Both the position numbers and the translations under genes were made by a program. 64,000 bases of DNA from the NCBI GenBank assembly GCA_025331125.1, contig JAOALB010000099.1:1-64000 (forward strand), given 5' to 3'. The DNA is from Mycogone perniciosa (lineage: Eukaryota > Ascomycota > Sordariomycetes > Hypocreales > Hypocreaceae). Shown here piece after piece: positions 43,010-54,322 of the stretch (position 1 is its first letter; each line of letters starts with the position of its first letter). The notes beneath the pieces were generated by a model. That model saw nothing but the letters and a program-made list of their open reading frames with translations. It was not told where the DNA came from and searched no databases.

Positions 43010-45760
43010 ATGCCCACGGACCCAAATGAGAGTGAGCAGATCAGTAGCGATGTTTTTACGAGTACACCAGGCCGCAGGGCCAAAAAACGTGTGGGTTGGC
43101 ACGCCAGCAGCGAGAGCGGAGGACGAGCATATCAAGAACCGCCAGACAGTTCAGCAGCATTGGCAGGAGTCGCATCTCCCACCAGCAGCGATTGGAGTCT
43201 GGACCGAGATGGCGCAGAGTCTGAACCTTCATCGTACCTTGCATCCCCGAGCATCCCACTAACAGCTGCCCCTCCCGGAGTTCCAGATGCCATGGAATTG
43301 AGACTCGCCTTGAACAGGGTGTTGACGGCCGAGCAAGAGGAACTGAGCCAGCAGCAACAGCCACCGCTACAAACGCCTTCTCCCAGTGCCGGAGGGTCTT
43401 CCACCCCAAGAGTGCCGAGACCGGTGCTTAGACGCAACACCAGCTACAACGGTCCCCAGGAACATGAAGAAGCGGACAAAGCAGAGAAGCAGGCCACTGA
43501 GCGCCAGGTCCGCTCCATGACAGACGCCCGTCAACGAGCAGATCGATTGGCTGTGTCTGTGGGGGCTTTTCACTCGCGATCTGCCCCAGGATCAAGACGC
43601 AACTCCAGCCAGTTTGAGGCTTCATTCCAGCCCTTGATCAGAGTCTCAGATGATCGCCACCCCAACCGAGACTTGGAGAACGAAGCTGCCATAGCTCCGG
43701 GACCTTTCCAGGTTAAACATCGTACCCCTCATAGCACTCGACGCCAGCCCCATGACGAGCAGGAGGTGGCAGAAGCTTTGGTGCGGTCTCATACCACCAA
43801 GTCTAAAAGTCACTTATTATACCACCAAGAGCCCTCTTCTTCTTCTGGCAGAGTCACACCAGTCATGATGCAAGCCTACGCCCAAGATTACGTCCCAAGA
43901 CCCACCAAATATCGCGGAGGGATCTTGTCTTCTCTATTGAAGCTGTATCGCGATGAGAACAGCACCGACAGAAGACCTAGCAGCAGCGGGTTCAGCACTC
44001 CTGTTACGCCGTCAACCCCCATCATGTCGCCTCACCCTTCACCCCCGACCTCACGGCGTCCTTCCACAGTTGGGAGCACCCGATCACGTTCGTCCAGCCG
44101 CTTGCGCGGCTACCACAAGTCGCAAAATTCTACCTCTTCCCTCGCCCTCCATGAGCTACTGAAATCCTCTTCCATGTTTGCCGCTCCCGGTTCCAGCGAA
44201 ATATCTGATCAACTCGCCGAGAAGATCAAGAAAGAAAAGACCACTACCAAGCCAAAGAAAGAGCAGATTCGCATCACAGTTCACATTGCCGGAATTATTG
44301 CCCGCCACAAATATTTATTGAAGCTATGCCGTGCTCTCATGATGTACGGTGCGCCGACGCACCGCCTCGAAGAGTACATGACCATGTCCTCTCGTGTCCT
44401 CGAAACCGAAGCCCAATTCTTGTACATGCCGTCCTGCATGATTATCAGCTTCGACGACGGCTCGACACACACTGCCGAGGTCAAAGTAGTCCGAGTTCCC
44501 CAAGGAGTTGATCTCGGCCGCCTGCGAGATGTGCACAACATTTACAAGGACGTCGTCCATGATAAGCTCGGCGTGGAGGAAGCGACTCAACGACTGGATG
44601 AGGTCATGGATCGGAAGCCGAAATTTAGCACCTGGTTCCGAGTTCTCATGTACGGCGTTGCGTCCGCCTGCGTTGCCCCATTCGCCTTCGAAGGGCGCTT
44701 CATCGACTTACCAATTGCCTTCCTCCTAGGCTGCATCGTCGGCCTGCTTCAGCTTGTCTTTGCGCCAAGCAACGAACTCTACGCCCACGTTTTTGAAGTT
44801 TCGGCAGCTGTCATCACCTCGTTTATCGCCCGTGGCTTCGGATCCATTCAGGATGGAAAGCTGTTTTGCTTCAGTGCACTCGCCCAGAGCAGTATTGCTC
44901 TCATCCTACCCGGTTACATGGTGCTCTGCAGCTCCCTGGAGCTCCAGAGTCAAAACATCGTCGCTGGTAGTGTTCGTATGGTGCATGCTATGATCTACAC
45001 CCTCTTCTTAGGCTACGGAATCACCATTGGAGCCTCACTGTACGGCATGCTGGACACGAAGGCCGCTAGCGAGATACACTGCAACAATCCACTTGATCGG
45101 AGCTGGTACTTGCTCTCCGTCCCTGGCTTCACCCTTTGCCTCTGCATCGTCAACCAAGCCAAGTGGAGGCAGACACCTGTGATGACCGTCATGGCTCTGG
45201 CTGGCTACTGCGTCAACAGCTACAGCAGCCTATACTTTGAAGGAAACAGCCAAATCTCCAATATGCTAGGTGCCCTGGCAGTGGGACTCCTAGCTAATCT
45301 GTACTCAAGGCTGGGAAGACACGTGGAAAATGCATGGCTGGACATCGTCGAGTGGTGGCAATTCAAGGTGCTGCCCAGGTTCTCGAACAAGAAGCCCACA
45401 CCACCCCCTGTTCCCGATCTAGAGGCTCGCGCAGGACCGCCCCCAGAAGAAATCCAGCGACAGCCTCGCAAAGTTGGCTACAGCCTCGCCGCCGCGGCCA
45501 TGCTCCCCGCTATCTTCGTACAAGTCCCTTCTGGTCTAGCTGCTGGTGGCTCGCTGCTGGCCGGCATCACCTCTGCGAACCAGCTTAATAACAACACCGC
45601 CGGCAGCAGTCCACCTACATTGGGTGCTTTTGATGGAACGGCGTTCAATGTGCTGTTTAGCGTTATTCAAGTGGCAATCAGCATCAGTGTGGGCCTCTTA
45701 ATGAGTGCCTTGATTGTGTATCCTTTGGGCAAGAGGAGGAGTGGACTATTCAGTTTCTAA
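43010..45760 (+). CDS. Prm10/ThrE-like membrane protein (DUF1212 family)
   Basis: A single exon of 916 residues from MPTDPNESEQ; an upstream in-frame ATG at 42908 adds 34 residues. The first ~430 residues are Ser/Pro/Arg-rich and disordered. Then comes the ThrE/DUF1212 core: HKYLLKLCRALMMYGAPTHR, LEEYM and QFLYMPSCMIISFDD, followed by about ten hydrophobic helices including FIDLPIAFLLGCIVGLLQLV and the C-terminal ThrE_2-like half. Bacterial ThrE exports threonine and serine; yeast Prm10 is pheromone-regulated and of unclear role. Plasma or internal membrane localisation is inferred. Confidence 0.92.
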   Translation: MPTDPNESEQISSDVFTSTPGRRAKKRVGWHASSESGGRAYQEPPDSSAALAGVASPTSSDWSLDRDGAESEPSSYLASPSIPLTAAPPGVPDAMELRLALNRVLTAEQEELSQQQQPPLQTPSPSAGGSSTPRVPRPVLRRNTSYNGPQEHEEADKAEKQATERQVRSMTDARQRADRLAVSVGAFHSRSAPGSRRNSSQFEASFQPLIRVSDDRHPNRDLENEAAIAPGPFQVKHRTPHSTRRQPHDEQEVAEALVRSHTTKSKSHLLYHQEPSSSSGRVTPVMMQAYAQDYVPRPTKYRGGILSSLLKLYRDENSTDRRPSSSGFSTPVTPSTPIMSPHPSPPTSRRPSTVGSTRSRSSSRLRGYHKSQNSTSSLALHELLKSSSMFAAPGSSEISDQLAEKIKKEKTTTKPKKEQIRITVHIAGIIARHKYLLKLCRALMMYGAPTHRLEEYMTMSSRVLETEAQFLYMPSCMIISFDDGSTHTAEVKVVRVPQGVDLGRLRDVHNIYKDVVHDKLGVEEATQRLDEVMDRKPKFSTWFRVLMYGVASACVAPFAFEGRFIDLPIAFLLGCIVGLLQLVFAPSNELYAHVFEVSAAVITSFIARGFGSIQDGKLFCFSALAQSSIALILPGYMVLCSSLELQSQNIVAGSVRMVHAMIYTLFLGYGITIGASLYGMLDTKAASEIHCNNPLDRSWYLLSVPGFTLCLCIVNQAKWRQTPVMTVMALAGYCVNSYSSLYFEGNSQISNMLGALAVGLLANLYSRLGRHVENAWLDIVEWWQFKVLPRFSNKKPTPPPVPDLEARAGPPPEEIQRQPRKVGYSLAAAAMLPAIFVQVPSGLAAGGSLLAGITSANQLNNNTAGSSPPTLGAFDGTAFNVLFSVIQVAISISVGLLMSALIVYPLGKRRSGLFSF

Positions 45761-47967
45761 TTCCAGCTGAATTTTGATGGACACATCTTTACAGGAAATT
45801 CGGTACAGGAGACCAGAAAGCGAAGATTCATTTAGGGCGCAAAAAAAGCATTTCCTTTGCTATGTCTCTTTTCTAGCGCAGCCAAAGAGCACTCTGTTTT
45901 CCCCCTTTGCGACAGAGAGGCGATGATAATTGCTCTTTTTTTTTCATCAGCGTCGTTAATCCAATTTAAGATTCTTTTTATCTGACCTTTATAACGAGAC
46001 AAAGACGAGCAGGGAAATAGCGACAAGCGTATGGGATTCAGTTGTGTGGAGTTTTATTTGTCGGGCTTTGGTGTTTACTTGGAGGGACCTCAATTTAGAT
46101 CACAGGTATCAGTACTGTGATTTAGCAGCATATGTCCATGTACAGAGTTGTTTTTAATTCGAGATTTTTCGGGTATCTTTCTGTCTCTCTTTTGTGAACA
46201 AGTGACTGAGATGCTCAGAGGGAGGAGGTTGCAGATCTAGTAGCTACACAATTTCATTTGTCTATGATGATAAAATGTATGATCAAGTCCATGAACAACA
46301 GCAGATCTCTATCTATCGTAATTTTGATATCCTAGCAATCAGAAACCTTCGTCTATCGGATCTCATCTATGTAGACTAGGGAAGCTTGACGCCTCAGATC
46401 TCTCCACCCATCTCCAAGCCCCATCTGCCCCGTCAAGATTATAGGGTCGATTTCTTAAGCGGTTAAATGGACCCATCTCGCTGGGGATCGCCCCATTCCC
46501 CATGGCGGAGATATCAGTTTCCCAAGGGAGAGGGATCAGGTCGCAGCAGTCTTTGGACCACGTGGTTGGAGCGGTTTGCTGAGACATGCGGAAGTTGTTT
46601 GTACGTAATATGTTGCGTGGAATCGTTGTGGGAACATTCCAAACGGTTGTGTCTTGTGCCCATCTTAGACATGTAGTTTGGGAGAGGTTTGTGGGCGATT
46701 GCGTAGGTGAGAGTGGCGGGCTGGTAATGTCACGGGATATGTAAGTTGAAGCAGTCGAAGTTCTTCAAGACAGACGGTGGATTAAACATCACTTGATGAG
46801 TATATTTTACATAAAAATGATGGAGTGCAATATATAGGATCCTCTTTTCTGTTGAGAGGGTGTCTCTCCCCCTCCCTCCCCCCCTCGTGGGGTATTAGAC
46901 GGGTAGCATGAAAATTATCCAAACCTAGGATACAAGCCGAGCACGATTTCATGCTTTTTAATACGTAAACGAGTCATTCTCAGACATGGCTGGGTGTTTG
47001 TTATGATGTCAGAAGATCGACGGGCCCTTAAAACTAGGCATGGCAGTCAATCCATCACACACTTGACCACGATGCAGGCCGCATCACCCATCGCTTGATC
47101 AATCTGAAAACAATCTCGCAGCACGTCATCAATTATTAGCTCTATGTACGAAGTACGGAGTAACGATTTCCCTTGCTAGCAATGCTCTCCAAAATCCGGC
47201 AGAGATCCGATCCAACCACCTCACTACAACACGGAACTACTGGCATGCAAGTGTCTCAAGTCGGCCTTCAACCAACAGTCGGGTCCGACGATTTTGAATC
47301 CTTCACCATACGGGAGTTTTTAATGTCTTGTCTCACAAGCTACCATAGCTCAGAAAAGCTGGGGAATCTCCGCGAGGCGGGAGCTCAGTGTGGGGATAAG
47401 TTCAAATATCACGATGGCACAAGTCATGTCGGCGAAGCGTCTCATTCTTCATCAAGCCCCCTTACTTTGGCCCGCTATAGAGATGACACAACATGACAGA
47501 AGATGCATGACAGTTGATACTATCATGGGTCTGTCTTATCTCAACTAGTTGCCTCGTGATGGTCCTTGGTTCTGCGACACTTCGTGAAGGAGACTCCCCA
47601 TTAACTCCGAACAAGCCCCAAGGGATATATCGATCTATGGAATATTACAGAAGTACCCTACAATATTTTTGAGGAGAGATATCAAGCTCTCGAATAAACC
47701 TTGCAAATGCATTGTCTGTGTGGTGGCAAGACCTTGACTAGTGAGTGTAGGATCAAGGCCTGGATGCTGGTCATCCCAAAATTCATATCTGTCACCAAGA
47801 GCATTAGATAAGTAGACCCAAATATCTTTTATTCAAAAACGCCGACAGCCGTAGTGTTCTTAATCCCAGCACCCAAGTACTCCATCCGATCAACTTGTTC
47901 TAGCTGGTTTAGGCTCAACAATTGCTGCTCGAATAAGCAAGGGCGCCCCTTATGTTTATAAATCCGT
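45761..47967. other. Intergenic stretch
   Basis: No gene recognised. A plus-strand frame at 47173-47496 (107 codons) has no known motif and could be chance. The composite word TACGAAGTACGGAGTA is at 47147-47162. Confidence 0.4.
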
Positions 47968-50490
47968 TTAATCCAAAACCTTGAGCATATTGTACGCCTT
48001 GTGACTAATCACCCTTTTCACCACCGCCAACGGATCCTTCTTCGTAGGCTCGGGGACCGACTCTGTGGTCTTTCCCTTTCTGTCACCCTCATCGTCGTCC
48101 TCGCCTCCATCTTCTTTCAGCTCCTTAAAGGACCCACTGTCCATAAAGGACTTCAACATGCCATGTGAGTATCCGGCTACCACAACTGCGCTTACTTCAG
48201 TCACGGTCACCTGCTTCGGGGGGATCGGACCTCCAGACCCTGTCGTCGCGTCCTCATGGCCTGCCTTGCCGCCGGCCAGGTTCCAAAAGACAAGCTCCGG
48301 CATTTCATACCCAGCATCAGCAAATAATTTCTTAATCCGCTCATACGAATAGTTCCACTGAGGTGCAAGGATGGACTGGGCTTTGTTAAAATGCACATCG
48401 CTGAACACAAACACTCGCTTGACCATGTCTTCCTGCTTCAGTTTGTTTTGAATGGCCATCGGTAGAACGAGGTCCTCAAATACAGAGACGATGTTGACGG
48501 TGGTGTCCCATCTCGATTTCTTTATCTCTTGTATCTTCTCTGCGAGCGTCTTGGAGAGGTCAAGCTTCACCAGCTCGGGCTTGGAGTGAAAGTTCACAAA
48601 CGCACCCCCGAAGGGGGGCTTCGTGACCTCGGCGATCAAAAGGGAGAGACTAATCGCGGTATCCATGGGACAAGTCAAATCCTTGAATGCCAGGGAATAC
48701 ATGCTTCCCGAAACATCGCAGACGGCAAGGCTTGACGACAGAGTCCCGGAATCTTTGATTCGCTGTACAAGACTATTCCACTGACTGTCGACTACCTTGT
48801 AGTTAACCGTCAAGGCTTTACATAGTACAACAGCCTCCGGAGGGATGTTTTGCGTGTCCTCATTGTCCAAGTCAGGCTTAAGACCATCGACAGAGTGGAC
48901 GAGGGTTGAAGGAAGCAGTGGTGCGCCTGAAACTTTTCCGATTTTCCCTTCTGCCAAGAGATCGATGTATGTCTCGAAGCGAGCAGTGTCCTTGACGGTG
49001 AATAACTGGTGATAACGATGCAGTGCAATGGAGGGCACGCGGTCGTACTGGATGTTCCAATACGTGTTGGCCGTAAGGTTCCGCTCCACAACCTCCAGGT
49101 GCTTGCGGAGTGCAGAGATATCCTTACGGTACTCCTCACGGGCATAGCGGATGTACGTCTCAGAGTCATCGGTTGGAGCGAGAACGCTATCGAACAACTC
49201 GCGTGGGTACATAATTTCCGCGATGGTGCTGATGACGAAAGTGTGCCTGTCGTGGAAATGATCGTGGGAGGGAGCCCACTTTGCGCAGAGTGAGATGCTC
49301 TTCTCAACATTGGAGTCCGAGCCACGAAGTGCCGCTATATCGGCCTGGAGCTGTTCAGCAAAGAGCCGAGCGACGGTGAGATGCAAGGTGCGATAGACGG
49401 GGTTCAGGTGAAAAGCCTCAATGGCAGCTTTACGTCGACTGATGCGAACCTCTAACCTAGCTGCCTTGGGGGTCCCAAGACGAGCAGTTTTCTCCTTCCG
49501 AGCAGGTGCTGTTCCAACAATAGCATTCTGGTTGCCATTTCTGCGTGCGTTGGCATTGATCGCACTCTGCCTCTTCGCGTACATGGCACGCTTAAATGCA
49601 GTGCTCGGGTTATCCACTCTTTTGATTTGAGCCCTGGTCTTGATTACTACGTCTTCAACGTTGAAGAGATCTTGAGGGTTCGCAAGTACATGGAGTTTGT
49701 CGTTGACAGCCAAGGCCAAGATGTTAAGAAGATCCTTCCAGTAACCATGAGCGACGCCGTGTTTGGCATCAAACCGATTGGGATCATCGCCATCTGGTTT
49801 AGTCTCCGCAATGACAGAATCATCTTCACCCGCCTTCTTGACCTTCTGTTCAATTACCGGGCGGCTTAACCATCGTAGATTGGCCACTAGGGTGAGAGGA
49901 TGGTTCTGGGCCAGCCATCCAGCAGCGCGGTAGAAGGTGTTTTTGGAGCGCCTACCCAGATGGACGGAGCGGGCGTTGAAGATTATCTTGAGAGTGGAGA
50001 GAGGATCGTCAGCCCAAGCTGCCTCAAGAATCTCTTGCAGACGAGGACCTGTCACAACGTCCTCCAGCTCGAAGAAGAGGTCGACGAGAGCGTTTCTGGT
50101 AGGCCGATATGCAGCATTGGCATTCTTGGCCAACATCTTACCCAATGTATTGACCGGAGCCTTTCTCCTATTGCCATGATTCAGCAAAGACTTTCTGGAG
50201 CGACTAGAGCCTGCAGCGTTCTCCCTATGTGACCTGGTCCATGTGTTTACAGGGTTGAGATCCATAGCAGCGAGCTTGTGCTTGATCTCCGCAGTGGCTG
50301 TACTGGCAAGGGTATAGTTCTCTGAGCCAGTGGTCTGCTGGCGACGAAGTTCGTCCGCAATGAATCTGTCGAATTCGGCACGAGGCTTTCTCAAGGCCTT
50401 GTGTGAAGGGAACCGCACAGGGTACGTGATTCTCAAAAACCATGGCTGGTGCCCCTGCTGCTGCTCATTCTGGCCCTCGACTGCAGCCAT
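47968..50490 (-). CDS. DUF2828 protein with TROVE-like and vWA-like parts
   Basis: One exon of 840 residues starting MAAVEGQNEQ. The N-terminal two thirds contain helical TROVE/DUF2828 segments (LVDLFFELEDVVTGPRLQEI, AWADDPLSTLKIIFNARSVH, GYWKDLLNILAL). From about residue 590 there is a von Willebrand A-like fold with a MIDAS-type DxSGS in AVCDVSGSMYS, then DTAISLSLLIAEVT, VFVFSDVHF and LVFWNLAG. The layout resembles Ro60 RNA-binding proteins; the family occurs in fungi, plants and viruses and is uncharacterised. A basic linker rich in Arg/Lys (about 310-350) fits nucleic-acid binding, which is inference. Confidence 0.9.
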   Translation of the reverse strand: MAAVEGQNEQQQGHQPWFLRITYPVRFPSHKALRKPRAEFDRFIADELRRQQTTGSENYTLASTATAEIKHKLAAMDLNPVNTWTRSHRENAAGSSRSRKSLLNHGNRRKAPVNTLGKMLAKNANAAYRPTRNALVDLFFELEDVVTGPRLQEILEAAWADDPLSTLKIIFNARSVHLGRRSKNTFYRAAGWLAQNHPLTLVANLRWLSRPVIEQKVKKAGEDDSVIAETKPDGDDPNRFDAKHGVAHGYWKDLLNILALAVNDKLHVLANPQDLFNVEDVVIKTRAQIKRVDNPSTAFKRAMYAKRQSAINANARRNGNQNAIVGTAPARKEKTARLGTPKAARLEVRISRRKAAIEAFHLNPVYRTLHLTVARLFAEQLQADIAALRGSDSNVEKSISLCAKWAPSHDHFHDRHTFVISTIAEIMYPRELFDSVLAPTDDSETYIRYAREEYRKDISALRKHLEVVERNLTANTYWNIQYDRVPSIALHRYHQLFTVKDTARFETYIDLLAEGKIGKVSGAPLLPSTLVHSVDGLKPDLDNEDTQNIPPEAVVLCKALTVNYKVVDSQWNSLVQRIKDSGTLSSSLAVCDVSGSMYSLAFKDLTCPMDTAISLSLLIAEVTKPPFGGAFVNFHSKPELVKLDLSKTLAEKIQEIKKSRWDTTVNIVSVFEDLVLPMAIQNKLKQEDMVKRVFVFSDVHFNKAQSILAPQWNYSYERIKKLFADAGYEMPELVFWNLAGGKAGHEDATTGSGGPIPPKQVTVTEVSAVVVAGYSHGMLKSFMDSGSFKELKEDGGEDDDEGDRKGKTTESVPEPTKKDPLAVVKRVISHKAYNMLKVLD

Positions 50491-50828
50491 GATGATCTAT
50501 TCCCGAAGGAGGAGTTGGAGGGATCGGATCGGAGATTGAACAAGACGTAAAGAGTCTAATTCGAGATCGATATTGAAAATGGGGAGGTGATATCTCCCTT
50601 TTTGTATTGTATTCTTGTAAATGACAAGACCAAGAAGCCTTTTATTCGCCGGAATAGAACGTTCTGCGTGGACCGCGTTGGCCAGAGCGACTCAGTTCGG
50701 AATGGGACGAAACGAAACCTTTGACATACATCGATCAGCGCCGTTGGCAGAAACGTTTGTTCTTTCTTTCATCGATCAATCACTTACACACTGCCCCTTG
50801 CGCCGGCAACACCACACCGGATCGTCTT

Positions 50829-50878
50829 CCTAGAGGGCCTAGAGGGACTAGAGAGACTAGAGGGACTAGAAAGGCTAG
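50829..50878. repeat. Small minisatellite
   Basis: About five copies of a 9-10 bp unit CTAGAGGGA lie in the leader/promoter side of the DUF2828 gene. Confidence 0.6.
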
Positions 50879-50879
50879 T

Positions 50880-51591
50880 CGAAAGCGCGAAGCCTCTTGG
50901 GGGATTGGTGTAGAGAAGTCGAGCGGGGGTTTGGAGTCGTGAGGAGTAATATGAGGCGGGGGCTGACCGAATGTGGCGGAGTGCATATTATTATGCATGC
51001 ATGTCTGTTATAGGACGAAGGACGGAGTTCAGTTCTCCGTGCCTATGAATAGTAGAATAGAGACGGAGCTGTGGATTAGATAATGGATAGAAAGAAGTGG
51101 AATAGAGGTGGGAGAATGAATAGAACCAAGCCTCATACACGGGCAAACCAGGAGATCAAGATGGTCTGTATATGTGGCCGTCTTGGAAACAAATCGATTC
51201 TATGCATCTATACCGTAGCTAAGCAGAAAACGCATCAAATGTCCCGAATTGATCCAACACCACACACCTGGCATCTCTTGTCTGATGTCTCTGCTGGCAG
51301 CATGAGTCGAAGACGTCGAACAGAATATTCATGCACATTTCCCATCTCTTCATGAGTCGTGAGATGACCGAAATGAACCAACTGCGTGTCGGGTTTGCCT
51401 CGAAACAGTATTCGCCAGACATCCTGCCCAGAGGTCTGACTTACGAGGCAGGCAGCGAGAAAAGAAAAGAAAAAAAGAAAGACCAAAAACTGGTCTGATA
51501 CATGCATATTCTCCGGACCGAAATAACAGCCTACCAATGTCGTGGTTTCTTGCCGTTGTCTTGCGAGTTAAATAGACCAAGATCACCTCCT
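50880..51591. other. Spacer without gene
   Basis: Frames are short and on both strands; none shows a domain. It lies between the promoter of the DUF2828 gene and the 3' end of the HPP gene. Confidence 0.35.
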
Positions 51592-52592
51592 CTACAGTCT
51601 CTTGCTCAGTGTCTCCAACAATTGCTCCTCTTCCTGGGTGAGAAACATGTGCTCGGGCACAATCACCTGTCCAGGCTTAATTATTATATCTGCTGCATGT
51701 ATAGTATCCTCCTCAGTAGATGATTCTGAGCGGTTGTTGGCTTCTAAATCCGTGGCCTCCTTGTCGCCGGGGCTACTTGCTTCGCTCGATTTGACCTCCC
51801 CGTGGCTAGCAGTGGCAGCTGTCTCTGCCTTGGCTGACGATGGGCGGCGCCGAAAGATGGGTTTCGTCTGTCTCAGGTCTTCTGGTGTCCACCAATAGAC
51901 GGGGAACCGACGCTCGATGTTGTTGATCAACAGTGCCACACCCAACATCAAGGTACAGCCCAACAGCATGACGGGAATCAGGAACCAGCCAACCTTGATC
52001 AGGTTGACATCGACCACGGCCAAAAGGGCTGTCGCACCGGCCGGGGGGTGAACCGTCTTCGTCAGGGCCATCAGAGCCGTGGCCGCTGCGCAGGCCAAAG
52101 CGCCACCAAGCCATTTAATATCTTCGAAGTTATCGTTTAGAAGAAACAGTTTCGCGATCGAGACGCCGACAACGGTGGCTATGAGCTGTCCGCCGATAGC
52201 ATTTCGCGGCTGTGCCAGAGGCGCTTCGATCGCATAGAACTCGAGAACCGCAGCCGCGCCCTGTGTATGGGCATTCTAACCGTTAGCCAGACACTCCCAT
52301 TTGCCTCTAGTCCTGTGCCCGCCGATCAACTTACAAAACTGCCGACAATGAGGGGCACGTGGTGGTCCGGAAAGGACGGTATGCGCTGCGATACCGCCTC
52401 GATCATGGCGATGGAACAGAAGATGCCGATAAAGGCCCAGAAGATGGGCATCAGGTTGCCCGTCTCGAGCGGCTTCGTCTTGCGGTATCCGAACCACCAG
52501 GCGATGGGATACGGGAGGTGGCGCCATGGCGGCGGAGGCACGAGGGGATTGAGGAAGCGGTCGATGTTGAAGTTCCACGTCCTGTGAATCAT
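51592..52592 (-). CDS. HPP-family integral membrane protein
   Basis: Exons 52592-52335 and 52275-51592 encode 313 residues; the 59-nt intron (GTAAGT, GGCTAAC, GTTAG) is phase 0. The hallmark TVHPPAGATALLAV gives the family its name. Helices: FWAFIGIFCSIAMIEAV, VPLIVGSF, LIATVVGVSIAKLFL, ALACAAATALMAL and LIPVMLLGCTLMLGVALLI. A short N-terminal segment RFLNPLVPPPPWRHLPYPIA and an acidic C-terminal tail of about 110 residues are cytosolic candidates. HPP proteins of plants and cyanobacteria have been implicated in chloroplast nitrite transport; the fungal role is open. Confidence 0.92.
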
Positions 52593-54322
52593 CGTGGCTG
52601 TTGAAGCGTGCGTGGATCACTGTCCTCGCGATAGTAGAGAGTCTGTACTTCGTAGTGCACGTGAGGCGTCGCTGCGACACTCAAGACGAGACTCGCCAAG
52701 GCGGAGGAAGTCTTGATGACATTATATGATGCGTTTTGTTCGGAGCAGTCCTCTGATGGCTGATGGACAGAGCTCGCTTTTGGTGCCGCGGAGATTCTCA
52801 AGTTGCACCACAAAGCCCTGGCTGTGAATTTGCGCCCTCGTGCAACAAGCTTTTGGCGGAGCATTGCGCAAAATTGACAATTGAACAGGTCACGTCACGC
52901 CTTTTGTCTGCAAGCTCTCTCTCTCTCCGTATAGAATCGAGCTTTGACTAAGAGAAACTCCGAATGGGGACTAGGCAACGGGAATGCGTCGATTTAATGC
53001 AGTTTAATGCAAAAGAGGCCAGGGGACCCTAGAAGAAACTGGGGATGTAAAGGGTCGGATTGGTCAGATGGAGAGAGGGAGCGTTGGTGTGGCTTGATCC
53101 ACCAAAAAGCACGACGGCGTTGGTTCGGGAATCAGAATGTGAGGCTCAGTGCCGTTTGGACCATAGGGTTCGAGAAGATCTCCAGCTACTACTCCGTACT
53201 TCGTATTACAAAGTCTATGAGTATCAGCACCATTGTATTCTGGGCCTCCAACAGACAAGGACAAGGTAAAGGACGGAGACAGCGTTTCCATTAGGCGACA
53301 TTTAACTCCATGACATCCCAAGTCTCTCGTAGGGTCCTAGTGAAGGCATAATATGGACTACGAATGCCCTTCGAGGATTAGATTCTTTAGAGTCATAAAA
53401 GTGGTACCGGATCTTACGGAGTCCTCCCTACACGTGTCCCATCTTATTATTTCCGATTCTTTTTTTTCGTCTTATTTGTCATCCTCATCGTTAGACTCTG
53501 TCGTCACCAGTCATCGCTTTACGCGTATTTCCTGCACAGGCCAGAAATCTGGCGACAGTGATCAATCATAGGTACCCTGGATGTGCACTTGATCAGTGGC
53601 AGTATTTCTGAACGACACCATTATCCTACTGTCATGCCTTGCCTTTCTGTCCCAGACAGAGAATTAATTAGGAGTATGATAGAGAGTAGCTGCAAACACA
53701 TAAGTAACACACGTTTGACCGTTTTGTTTGCAGAAAGCACCCCATAGCGTTTGTTAAATGTATTCCTTGAGCTTCAATTCAATTTGCAACTCAGAAGTAT
53801 TAGTGGTAGATTCATCATGGAAACATCTAAAAATCGTCCCTATCGTACTTCTTATGGCCTTCTCCTGCACATGTGCCTCGTCCATTGACTATTCGACGTA
53901 GATGGCACTTGCAAGAACCCCTCAAGTCACCAGGGTCAAGTCTTCGACTCTTCATCTCGGTGGCTTCTTTATGATTCTATATTTCATTTTTATCTCTGCA
54001 TTAATTCCTTTACTTTGTACCGATTTCTGACGTGTGAGCAGATATCTTGAGTGCTGGTGCTGTCTAGAATTCACCTACCGCCATTTTGGCAAACTCATTA
54101 GCTGCACCGCTTCAACACTTGACACACACACACACACTACAGTCGCGTTTTTCTATATTTATCGTCACTTCCGCCTCAGTTACCACTTCTCAACCTTGCT
54201 TCTACATCACAAGAAGGGACTACCCCTACAAGCTCCACGTTTCTCGTTCTTGATCTATGCGAATCTCAACCACGGACAAATCGATCAAGCTCACCAGTTG
54301 CACAAGCACACAAGCTCACAAG
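52593..54322. other. Divergent intergenic stretch
   Basis: It carries the promoters of the HPP gene (leftward) and the RRM-like gene (rightward). TACTCCGTACTTCGTA lies at 53190-53205, and a short CA repeat near 54122. No gene seen. Confidence 0.4.
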